From JAVJSU01 sp040219275 (GTDB lineage: Bacteria; Chloroflexota; Anaerolineae; Aggregatilineales; Phototrophicaceae): 16,952 nucleotides of DNA. Location: positions 1 through 16,952 of the forward strand of contig JAVJSU010000005.1 in NCBI GenBank assembly GCA_040219275.1, read 5' to 3'. The notes beneath the pieces were generated by a model. It saw only the letters and a program-made list of their open reading frames with translations, did no database searches and had not been told where the DNA came from. Shown in pieces: positions 1 to 7,096 of this stretch (its first letter is position 1; the number at the start of each line of letters is the position of its first letter). A program made the position numbers and the translations under genes.

Positions 1-2
1 AT

Positions 3-281
3 AAAATACCAGATAATGTTCGCGTAGCAGTAGCGAAAGCTATCGAAGTCTCTCGTTTACACAACACAACCTTATCGCGTGTAGCCCTGCAATTTGCACT
101 CAACAATGATGCCATCGCCACGACTCTTATAGGGATGCAAACGGAAGATGAAGTGAAGCAAAATGTATCGCTTATTCATCGGAGTTATTCAAGTGATGTG
201 ATCAAATTAATTCAATTAGAATTTACCAAGATCAAAGGGTATAAAAGATCTATCGGTTTAGCAGAAAATGATGATACTTAA
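3..281 (+). CDS. Aldo/keto reductase, C-terminal fragment (5' end outside window)
   Basis: An open frame enters from the left edge and ends at TAA 279-281, giving 92 residues. The segment with VALQFAL, then IATTLIGM, then a Glu-Val-x-x-Asn pattern matches the last helices of aldo/keto reductases. In that family the LxFAL...IxxxxxGM...QVxxN stretch forms the end of the TIM barrel and contacts NAD(P)H. The catalytic Asp-Tyr-Lys-His residues lie upstream and cannot be seen. The enzyme would be cytosolic and NAD(P)-dependent; its substrate cannot be judged, although sugar or L-galactose dehydrogenase-like members share this ending. It is separated from the next gene by the upstream flank of an insertion sequence and has no visible link to the secretion genes. 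The family call is based on short motifs only. Confidence 0.72.
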   Translation, partial: KIPDNVRVAVAKAIEVSRLHNTTLSRVALQFALNNDAIATTLIGMQTEDEVKQNVSLIHRSYSSDVIKLIQLEFTKIKGYKRSIGLAENDDT

Positions 282-378
282 GTGTGTCAAACGTCATAAA
301 AGACCGTACGAAAGTGGACGGATAGAGAGGAGTGAGGCATAGTCACATTGGTTAGGTCGCTTTGCCTTTCATCATTAG

Positions 379-398
379 AAGTTACGCGGTTGAGCGAA
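379..398 (+). repeat. IS left terminal inverted repeat
   Basis: It matches the reverse complement of 1400-1419 at about 14 of 20 positions. The core TTACGC-x-GTTG is shared. It lies 19 bp upstream of the transposase ATG. Confidence 0.7.
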
Positions 399-417
399 AC
401 ATGGTAAATTTGAGAAC

Positions 418-1416
418 ATGAATGCACCAAAAGTAGATGAACTGGACTATATCAATTTTCTGATTGCCGCACAGCGCGTGTTCAGCACGGTGGAAGTGGC
501 TAAAGTGTCGCCGGATGAGATGCGCCAGCCAGCGCATGATGCCTATACCCGTCTGTTGCAACGCACACCACCGGATAGCAACATGGCACTTTGGCGTGAA
601 GTCGATCCCCTGGTGAAGCGCAAAAGCGACGTTTTGATGGTTGATGATAGCACGTTGGATAAGCCCTATGCCCGTCATATGGCATTGTTGACACGCCACT
701 GGTCGGGTAAACACCATCAAGTGGTGCAAGGGATTAATCTCGTCTCGCTGGTGTGGAGCGATGGTGAAGCCCGCTTGCCGTGCGATTTTCGCCTGCACAA
801 CAAGGATCAGGATGGTTTGAGCAAGAATGACCATTTTCAACACATGATCGCCCAGGCGCATGAGCGCGGGTTTGAACCGGAAGTGGTGGCGCTTGACAGT
901 TGGTACGCCAGTCTGCCCAATATCAAGTTGATCCGGGACTATCATTGGCATTGGCTCACTCAGCTCAAGTCCAATCGACAGGTCAGTGTGGATCGTAGCG
1001 GCAACCGTGCGATCAGTGGGTTGATTATCCCGGTAAATGGGCTGATCGTGCATCTTAAAGGCTATGCCTGGATAAAGGTATTTCGGACGGTCGGCACAAA
1101 CGGCAACCCGGAATACTGGGCGACCAACCAGCTGGACATGACGATCCAGCAAGCGGCAGACTACGCGCTTGATGCCTGGCAGATTGAAGTCTACCATCGC
1201 GGTTTGAAGCAATTTACTGGCATTGAACGCGGACAGTTTCGCCTTGAAATCGCTCAAGGCAACCATATTGGTTTCGCCATCCGTGCCTTTGTCCGTTTGG
1301 AAGCCCATCGTTTGCAACGACAACTCTCTTACTTTGAGTCTAAGACCGACATTATCCGTGATGTTATACGGGCTTATCTGGCTCATCCGACACTTGTCCT
1401 TCAGCCAACTGCGTAA
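418..1416 (+). CDS. IS701-like DDE transposase
   Basis: A 332-residue RNase H-fold transposase that would cut and rejoin the ends of its IS. The putative DDE residues are visible. The first Asp is in VDDSTLDKPYA (about residues 75-85), followed by the HWSGKHHQVVQGIN stretch. The second Asp is in ALDSWYAS (about residue 160). The Glu is in IEVYHRGLKQFTGIER (about residues 256-271), followed by an RAFVRLEAHR helix. This order and spacing match the IS701/IS4-like elements common in cyanobacteria and Chloroflexota. The start is ATG 418, just inside the left TIR, with only a weak GAG ribosome site, so translation is probably low. The frame is uninterrupted. A long antisense frame over the same bases is a shadow. 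IS701 rather than IS4 is favoured by the YTAR flanks; exact subgroup assignment would need a search. Confidence 0.85.
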   Translation: MNAPKVDELDYINFLIAAQRVFSTVEVAKVSPDEMRQPAHDAYTRLLQRTPPDSNMALWREVDPLVKRKSDVLMVDDSTLDKPYARHMALLTRHWSGKHHQVVQGINLVSLVWSDGEARLPCDFRLHNKDQDGLSKNDHFQHMIAQAHERGFEPEVVALDSWYASLPNIKLIRDYHWHWLTQLKSNRQVSVDRSGNRAISGLIIPVNGLIVHLKGYAWIKVFRTVGTNGNPEYWATNQLDMTIQQAADYALDAWQIEVYHRGLKQFTGIERGQFRLEIAQGNHIGFAIRAFVRLEAHRLQRQLSYFESKTDIIRDVIRAYLAHPTLVLQPTA

Positions 1417-1419
1417 GTC
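1400..1419 (-). repeat. IS right terminal inverted repeat
   Basis: It reads GACTTACGCAGTTGG on the minus strand from 1419. The transposase stop codon (1414-1416) lies inside this repeat, as is common in compact insertion sequences. Confidence 0.7.
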
Positions 1420-1535
1420 CTAGAAAGTAAGAAAACTATATATAGCTACGCCTGCGAATCGATTAACTCTCACTCTTTTAGCGTATGAGCCAAAAATTAA
1501 ATTAGAAGTATCAACAAACTTGGACAATAAGTAAT

Positions 1536-1563
1536 TTGTAAAAATTAGATTTATAGGTAAAAT
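1536..1563 (+). promoter_or_regulatory. Possible sigma-70 type promoter for the LuxR-type gene
   Basis: TTGTAA (1536-1541) and TAAAAT (1558-1563), spaced by 16 bp, lie in a very AT-rich stretch about 30 bp before the regulator start. The match is modest and in AT-rich DNA could occur by chance. Confidence 0.25.
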
Positions 1564-1593
1564 ATAAATAAAATAATCATAGTGAGGAATCTC

Positions 1594-2205
1594 ATGCTCT
1601 CACTCAACAAGATTGGACTATTGACTGCCAGTGATCTGCTGACCATCGCTATCAAATCGACGCTTAGAAATTTTCATCTGGTCGAGATTAAATTACCTGT
1701 AGCGCATGATAGAGGCGTTCGCTTCACCGCTAACGATGTGCTTCTGCTGGATGATTTCGCTCTGCAAGCATCGACTATGCCTTCCTTTATAGAGTGTAAT
1801 CCGGATAGCAAACGTGTGCTCCTGTCGCATGACCCATCTCCCCCCTTCATCCAAAAAACACTGACTGACGGATTTCAAGGTTATTTATATCTGGGTGATA
1901 CACTCGCAGATCGCCTGCAACAGGGAATCTACGACGTGATGGATGGCGGGCGCTACCTGTCTCCGACGGCATCATCAGCCCTTGAGCGGCTGGAATATTT
2001 TTCTGAAGTAACCCGCTGGCAACTCACGCCCTATCAGCAGGAAGTCCTCAAGTTGATGCGCGACCACTGGTCAACCGGGCAGATTGCCGCGCATCTCAAT
2101 CGCAAACCCAACGCCATTTATCAGGTGCAACGCCTGTTACGTGAACTCTTCGATGCACCCACCAACAGCCACCTCATTCACGATCTCAACGAACTCGGCT
2201 TGTAA
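1594..2205 (+). CDS. LuxR/NarL-type regulator with degenerate receiver-like domain
   Basis: A 203-residue cytosolic DNA-binding protein. The N-terminal ~125 residues look like a response-regulator receiver. VLLLDDF sits where the phospho-acceptor strand would be, and GFQGYLYLGDT...LQQGIYDVMDGGRYLSP resembles the usual end of the fold. The acidic pair expected after the first strand is replaced by LLTASD, so phosphorylation is doubtful. The last ~60 residues contain an LTPYQQEVLKLM...TGQIAAHL...AIYQVQRLL helix-turn-helix of the LuxR type. ATG 1594 is chosen because GTGAGG (1582-1587) lies 6 bp upstream as a ribosome site; a GTG at 1582 in the same frame is the alternative. No histidine kinase is adjacent. 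It stands just left of the 41-bp repeat and the secretion operon and may control them, which is inference from position only. Confidence 0.7.
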   Translation: MLSLNKIGLLTASDLLTIAIKSTLRNFHLVEIKLPVAHDRGVRFTANDVLLLDDFALQASTMPSFIECNPDSKRVLLSHDPSPPFIQKTLTDGFQGYLYLGDTLADRLQQGIYDVMDGGRYLSPTASSALERLEYFSEVTRWQLTPYQQEVLKLMRDHWSTGQIAAHLNRKPNAIYQVQRLLRELFDAPTNSHLIHDLNELGL

Positions 2206-2213
2206 CAACACTG

Positions 2214-2254
2214 ACCTAAGACATCTTAGCACCAAAACTAAGAGATCTGTTTAA
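2214..2254 (+). repeat. 41-bp inverted repeat, left copy (partner 14017-14057)
   Basis: This segment equals the reverse complement of 14017-14057 at 39 of 41 positions. It contains the perfect dyad CTAAGACATCTTAG (2217-2230) followed by a third CTAAGAGATCT block (2238-2248). It begins 9 bp after the stop of the LuxR-type gene and ends 61 bp before the start of the first secretion-operon gene, so it could be an element end, a recombination site or an operator. Weak similarity continues for about 10 bp outward on both copies with a one-base offset. Confidence 0.85.
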
Positions 2255-2315
2255 GCGCATGGCACTCCCCATGTTACGGTGACGGTGATCACGTAATCGT
2301 CCGTATGAGGTTGTT

Positions 2316-3530
2316 ATGCGTTCCGTGTTGGTTGGTACCCAATTTATGTTGCGTCTGGTGCTCATCGTGATGGCGATCCTTTGGGTCGTCAGCTCGGGCG
2401 CAACGCCCATCGCACAGGAAGCGACGGAAGAACCCGTCATCGAAACAGCCACACCCACCGCGACAGAAACCCCTACGCTAACGCCAACATTGACCCAAAC
2501 TTCAACTTTAACTGAAACGATAACTTCGACACCAACCCTCACCACCCTTCCACCGACATCGACACCGCTGATCGAAACGGTGGTTGTTCCAGCAACGGTT
2601 GTGGTAACTGTTCCGGTAACGGTAAACGCCCCCATGCCCATTCAAATCCCGCCTCCGACAAACGCACCCGTTCAGGTCATACCGACCTCTGCCGCCACAC
2701 CAACGCGTTCCTTCGGTTGGGAACGTCACGAAAGTGTTGAACTCATTCAGATGGTCGGCGCGTGGCAATTGCGGCGGGATAACCATGCTTCAAATGGTGC
2801 ATTTCATGAGACGACCTCTGCCCATGCCAGCCTGCGTTTTCCGTTCACCGGGGATGGTCTGCGTTTGATCTCACAGTACCATCCACAGGGCGGGCGTTTT
2901 GTGCTGATGCTGGACGATGAACTGCTCGGTGTGTTTGATACTTTTGCTGAGGAAGAAACTTTCTTCTTCGCCGGACCTTTCTTCTTTGATCCCGGCTATC
3001 ATGTGCTGGATGTCATCACTCTCATGGAAGCCTCCGGTCAGGATAACGTGGTCGTGGATGCGGTGGATGTCTTCTTCGGTCCGGCGATGCCCACACCCAT
3101 CGCCTCATCGACACCATCTGACATACGAGATGAAGATAATCCGAATCAACTGCAACCTGTCGCTTCAATCAACCTGATTTCTCAGGCACCCACACCCCAA
3201 CTGACCCCAACATCCATTCCAGAAACGTTGGTCGTCGTGGAAATCATCGTCGCCTATGATCTCAACCGCAACGGGACTGCCGAATCGAATGAAGGCGTGC
3301 AGGGCATGTCCGTGCGCATGTTGGACGGCAGTACCAACGATCTGCTGGTCAGTGGCTTGACCGATGAACGGGGGTATGTGCGTCTGCAAGCGTTGACCGC
3401 CAATACCACCACCGTCGTTGTGCCATTTCTGGGCGAAACCTTTAACGTGCGTCCGGGACGTGGGCGTAACCAATCGACCCGCTGGACACTCCTGCTCGAT
3501 GCGGCAAATCAACCGGGGTTGATCCCATGA
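2316..3530 (+). CDS. Secreted Thr/Pro-rich protein with jelly-roll and SdrD B-like domains
   Basis: A 404-residue exported protein and first gene of the operon. Residues 1-33 are a signal peptide, with a hydrophobic core around LRLVLIVMAILWVV. Residues ~35-140 are a Thr/Pro-rich linker. Residues ~140-265 look like a beta-sandwich of the carbohydrate-binding kind (RFPFTGDGLRLI, then a Gly-Gly-Arg strand, then GYHVLDVITL). After a second linker, residues ~305-404 resemble an SdrD B-like or CNA-B repeat, with YDLNRNGTAESNEGVQG as a Ca-binding-like loop and then a GLTDERGYVRL turn. There is no LPXTG signal and no C-terminal membrane anchor. ATG 2316 has TGAGG 5 bp upstream. Its stop overlaps the next start (ATGA, 3527-3530), so the two are translationally coupled. 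It is probably a surface adhesin or cell-contact factor of the apparatus; that role is inferred. Confidence 0.75.
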   Translation: MRSVLVGTQFMLRLVLIVMAILWVVSSGATPIAQEATEEPVIETATPTATETPTLTPTLTQTSTLTETITSTPTLTTLPPTSTPLIETVVVPATVVVTVPVTVNAPMPIQIPPPTNAPVQVIPTSAATPTRSFGWERHESVELIQMVGAWQLRRDNHASNGAFHETTSAHASLRFPFTGDGLRLISQYHPQGGRFVLMLDDELLGVFDTFAEEETFFFAGPFFFDPGYHVLDVITLMEASGQDNVVVDAVDVFFGPAMPTPIASSTPSDIRDEDNPNQLQPVASINLISQAPTPQLTPTSIPETLVVVEIIVAYDLNRNGTAESNEGVQGMSVRMLDGSTNDLLVSGLTDERGYVRLQALTANTTTVVVPFLGETFNVRPGRGRNQSTRWTLLLDAANQPGLIP

Positions 3531-4477
3531 AAACACGCTATTTAGCGATTTTTCTCGCATGGTTCTCTCTGTTTCTCTCAATACTTGCCTGCGGCACAAC
3601 GACTACCAGCGATAACGTTCGCATTCAGGATTTGCCGCAATTCATCTGCGCGACCAGCATCCCACAGCCGACGCACACGCAAGCCGCGACTCAGGTGCAA
3701 CCAGCGATTATCATTCCGCCTTCAGGTTATGTAACTTCCACACCCTATCCGGGCTGTATCCACAACGGCACACTCTGCGCCACCCACACGCCTTATCCAT
3801 CCGGCAGTTACAGCACACCCGCCGCATATTTACCCGGCGCGACCAGTACCCCACGCCAGACCTACACGCCATTTCCAAGCGCAACACCCTACATCCTGAG
3901 CGGACATTTCTTCGACGGGGCAGATGTCTACACCGGTGGATTTGCTTCTGCTGTGAATGTGCGCCTGAGCCTGACTGTAGGCGAAATTATTCCGATCAAT
4001 GAGACCCGACAGGTCGTGGTGTTGGACGTGGAAATTGAGAATCGCGGCGAAGTCGTCTATAGCGCCATCCCCGGCGCGCAGATTTTTGTAGCAGAAGTTC
4101 ACGATGGGGCAACCGTTCATACCGGACAATGGTGGGCATCCGCAGAAGCGGCACAGGCGGCAAATATCACCTTACAGCCGGAAGTGCTTGATGTGCTGGA
4201 AGTCCAACCGCGTCAATCTTTCACCCTCACGCTGACCATTTTCACACCGATTGGCGATCCCATCCGTTCCGGCTGGGTACTGGATCCGCTCTCCGGTGCC
4301 AGAGATGGCGACCTGATCGGCGGTAATGTCGCCTACTGGTCGAGTGATCTGGATGCCGCCTGCACCACCAACCCGAATAATCCCGGCAGTATTCCCACGC
4401 CAGCCGCAATTGCACCGACTCCAACGCCCTCACGCACACCGGTTTATCCGCCGTGGTGTAGCTGGTGCGGACAGTAG
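3527..4477 (+). CDS. Thr/Pro-rich lipoprotein with Ig-like domain and C-terminal CxxC
   Basis: A 316-residue lipoprotein. The signal ends in the lipobox SILAC, with the lipidated Cys at residue 22, so the mature protein is anchored on the outer face of the membrane. Residues ~45-125 are a Thr/Pro-rich stretch containing two Cys residues that could form a disulfide. Residues ~130-235 contain a beta-rich domain of the DUF4352-like Ig type (VVVLDVEIENRGEVVY, then QSFTLTLTIF). This is followed by another Thr/Pro tail and the extreme C-terminus PPWCSWCGQ. That WCxWC ending resembles a redox or metal motif but lacks a thioredoxin fold around it. The start overlaps the preceding stop by 4 bp. It likely works with the preceding secreted protein on the cell surface; its exact function is unknown. 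Confidence 0.72.
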   Translation: MKTRYLAIFLAWFSLFLSILACGTTTTSDNVRIQDLPQFICATSIPQPTHTQAATQVQPAIIIPPSGYVTSTPYPGCIHNGTLCATHTPYPSGSYSTPAAYLPGATSTPRQTYTPFPSATPYILSGHFFDGADVYTGGFASAVNVRLSLTVGEIIPINETRQVVVLDVEIENRGEVVYSAIPGAQIFVAEVHDGATVHTGQWWASAEAAQAANITLQPEVLDVLEVQPRQSFTLTLTIFTPIGDPIRSGWVLDPLSGARDGDLIGGNVAYWSSDLDAACTTNPNNPGSIPTPAAIAPTPTPSRTPVYPPWCSWCGQ

Positions 4478-4492
4478 AAAGGCTTTTTTGCG

Positions 4493-7093
4493 ATGTTAGA
4501 TGGTGCCATTGTCGTCCCCGTGATGCAGATGATCTACAGCCTGCTATATGAAGTCGGTGCGCTAGCGTGGAGCTTGCAGAGAGCACTGCTCCTGACCGGA
4601 TTCGTCATCATGTCGATCACCGAATGGCTGGTCAATCAAGCCTTCACCCCGCTCCTATCGGCACTTGGCGCACAAACCGAGGTCTTTCTCGGTCCACTTT
4701 TCACCATCGCCTTGCTGGTGCTCGCCGGAACCTACCTGATGGGCGTGTTCTTGCGTATTCGCGTGGTCGAATTCAAGAGCGCGGTGGTCTGGTTTCTAGT
4801 GGCGTTGTTGCTATTTCAGGGAGGACCGCAACTCTATCAAAGTGTCGAAGAATTGCGGCGTGGTATTTCTGGTGCATTCTATCAGGAAGGCATCACCCTG
4901 CTAGCGGACGGTGGCGGCGCACTGGCTGTGCTAGACGATGTCGGTAGTGGTTCAGAAGCCGATATCCCACAACCCACCAATCAGTTCGGCAACTTCCTAC
5001 CCGGTGACCAGAACATCGACGGGCTGGATGTGGCGATGAGCTATCTCGGCGCAGATGCCTTTGATGTGCTTGCACCGGATGATCCCCTACATCCCATCGA
5101 ACGCCTGCCCTGGTCATACATTATTCCAGATGGCTATTTCGATTTCGGCAAAAGTGGCGGTTTCTTTGGCGATATGAGCCGTGAAGAACGCGAGGAGTCC
5201 ATCGGACGCACTGTGCAAGGGATTTCACGCTTGATGATGGGCGGTTTCATCTCTATTTTCGGCGTGCTGGAACAAGTCATCCACCTCGCGCTAGCAATTG
5301 CGATGGGTCTGGCGTTTGCCTCTGCGTTCATCGCCATCCTGTTCGCCTTCTTCAAGCACACCGAAGTACTCATGTGGAGCGTGCTCAACCTGACGATTGA
5401 ATTATTTGTGCAATCCGTGCTGATGTCACTCTTCCTGTCGCTCATCATCAGTTTTGTGCTGGTGGGTGCGGTGACCGGAAACGCCGTCGTCACGCTCGGC
5501 ACGGTATTGGTCGGGTTAGTGCTGGTCTTCATCTTATTGCTGGCGGCATTCCGTGCCATCTGGAACGGCATCAACCGCCTGTTTGGCGCGATGGGTCAGG
5601 TCACCGGTGGGACGATTTCCTCCCCCGGTGGCGTGGCGGCTGGCGCAGTCGGCATGGCAACCGGTGCGGCTCTGGGTGCTGTCGGCGGTGCAATTGCCTA
5701 TGGCACAGGCAGTAACCTCACACAATCGGCAGGCATCGCACTCGGCAACAATTCCACCCTGACCCGTGCGGCATATATGACCTCACTCCTGCCCGGAACG
5801 CGCGATACGCGCATGGGACAACTCGCCTCACAATTTACCGAAGGGGCAATTGCCCGCACCGCGCTTGGTCCGGTGATCGGTGGAGCAGTCATCTCCCCAC
5901 GCCGCACACAGGCACAACGCGCCACCGAAGTTGATCCAATCACTGCTGTGGGCGAGCATTATCACCCGACCCCAAAATCCGATCCGCAAACACGCCTTAA
6001 TCGGGCTTTCGGCAGTAGCGCACCACGTATGGCACACCTGATGGATGCCCATAGCGAAGACGAGATGCTGGAAATTGTCAGCGCGGTCAAAGCAACCCGT
6101 CAGGCAAACCCAACCTTACCCGCAAGCAGTCCAGCTTTTCAATCTCATGCCCTGTCGCGCCTTTCGAGCGATGTCGCCAATCGTTTTTCGCCGGAAGATT
6201 TGCAACTCGTCATTCGCGCCGTCGCCGGAACATCGGCTGAGCGCGAACGTTTCAATCCACCGGATGAAACCGCATCGAAAGCACAAGCAGTCAGTGATTA
6301 CTACCGCGCACCGGATCGGGATAGCGCCTATGCCGGGTTGCAAACTGCCTTTGGCACAACCGCCACACCTGAACTCGCAAAGGTGCTGGATAGTCATACC
6401 GAAGACGATATGACCGAAGTCGCCGATGCCATCCGCAGTCTCAAGTCCACACACCCCGACCTTGCTCCGCAATCGGATGATTTCCTGCGCTTACTCAAGA
6501 CGCAACTTGCGGGTGCGACTTCCATTCCGCTCAGTAGCCCAACCTTACGCACCTTAACTGCGGGCTTTGCGGACAGTCCACCGCCTGCCCCGCCTACCAT
6601 CATCAACACCAGCGCACTGGCAAACGCCATCCAATCCGCTGTTGCCGGATTCCAACAGATCGGGAACGCGCAACCACTTTCGTTTGAACAAGCCGCGTCC
6701 ACGGTTGCCCGTAGTGCCGGTTTGGACGACCCATCGCAATCCCGACCCTTCGGCAGTCATACCGCATCCATCGGCAACTTCGTGAATCAGGCGGTGCAAA
6801 TGCAGGCCACACCCGCCCAAACTGCCCGCATTGTGAACGATGTACGCCAGCAGGGGAAATTGCCGGACGATCTACGAAGCGCGCTCAAGAGCCATCCCAC
6901 TCACGCCGGACGCACACCGGATGAGATGAATAAGTCTCTGCGCTCGCTCGAAGCGGCGGCACGCGCCCTACCTCATGCCATCGTTATTGGTAACATCGCG
7001 CCCATACCCGCCACCACGCCACCCATCAATATCCATGTGGATGCCACTTCAACCGCCGCGGTTCTGCATAGCACTGGCGATTTGGAGGGCTAA
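4493..7093 (+). CDS. VirB6/TrbL-like polytopic membrane protein
   Basis: An 866-residue protein proposed as the inner-membrane channel of a type IV secretion or conjugation apparatus. Membrane segments are seen near residues 20-45, 64-86, 95-113, then, after a ~130-residue exposed loop, in clusters at ~247-288 and ~293-360. A Gly/Ala-rich segment follows at ~370-405. The C-terminal half is soluble and contains a divergent internal duplication (about residues 502-560 and 616-675, each with an AFG...HxEDxMxE pattern). TM helices followed by a long hydrophilic tail is the usual shape of TrbL/VirB6-type proteins, which have poor sequence conservation, so the call rests on topology and on the VirB4 gene downstream. 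ATG 4493 follows a GAAAGG site by about 9 bp. It is directly followed by the next gene, 3 bp after its stop. Confidence 0.68.
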   Translation: MLDGAIVVPVMQMIYSLLYEVGALAWSLQRALLLTGFVIMSITEWLVNQAFTPLLSALGAQTEVFLGPLFTIALLVLAGTYLMGVFLRIRVVEFKSAVVWFLVALLLFQGGPQLYQSVEELRRGISGAFYQEGITLLADGGGALAVLDDVGSGSEADIPQPTNQFGNFLPGDQNIDGLDVAMSYLGADAFDVLAPDDPLHPIERLPWSYIIPDGYFDFGKSGGFFGDMSREEREESIGRTVQGISRLMMGGFISIFGVLEQVIHLALAIAMGLAFASAFIAILFAFFKHTEVLMWSVLNLTIELFVQSVLMSLFLSLIISFVLVGAVTGNAVVTLGTVLVGLVLVFILLLAAFRAIWNGINRLFGAMGQVTGGTISSPGGVAAGAVGMATGAALGAVGGAIAYGTGSNLTQSAGIALGNNSTLTRAAYMTSLLPGTRDTRMGQLASQFTEGAIARTALGPVIGGAVISPRRTQAQRATEVDPITAVGEHYHPTPKSDPQTRLNRAFGSSAPRMAHLMDAHSEDEMLEIVSAVKATRQANPTLPASSPAFQSHALSRLSSDVANRFSPEDLQLVIRAVAGTSAERERFNPPDETASKAQAVSDYYRAPDRDSAYAGLQTAFGTTATPELAKVLDSHTEDDMTEVADAIRSLKSTHPDLAPQSDDFLRLLKTQLAGATSIPLSSPTLRTLTAGFADSPPPAPPTIINTSALANAIQSAVAGFQQIGNAQPLSFEQAASTVARSAGLDDPSQSRPFGSHTASIGNFVNQAVQMQATPAQTARIVNDVRQQGKLPDDLRSALKSHPTHAGRTPDEMNKSLRSLEAAARALPHAIVIGNIAPIPATTPPINIHVDATSTAAVLHSTGDLEG

Positions 7094-7096
7094 CCC

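Larger units (their letters stand above)
379..1419 (+). mobile_element. IS701-like insertion sequence, apparently complete
   Basis: A 1041-bp unit carries one transposase gene and has imperfect terminal inverted repeats. The left end starts AAGTTACGCGGTTG at 379. The right end, read on the minus strand from 1419, starts GACTTACGCAGTTGG. It is flanked by TTAG (375-378) and CTAG (1420-1423). Both fit the YTAR target consensus that I recall for the IS701 family, although they are not identical as a fresh duplication would be. The boundaries were chosen so that the TIRs and the YTAR flanks agree. The transposase reading frame is intact, so the copy may still be active. Confidence 0.75.

Noticed and set aside
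382..1386. Long minus-strand open frame over the transposase
   Set aside because: It is antisense to a gene with clear DDE motifs, and the protein has no recognisable features.
2216..2641. Minus-strand Val/Thr/Gly-rich frame
   Set aside because: It is the mirror of the Thr/Pro linker codons of the secreted protein; low-complexity artefact.
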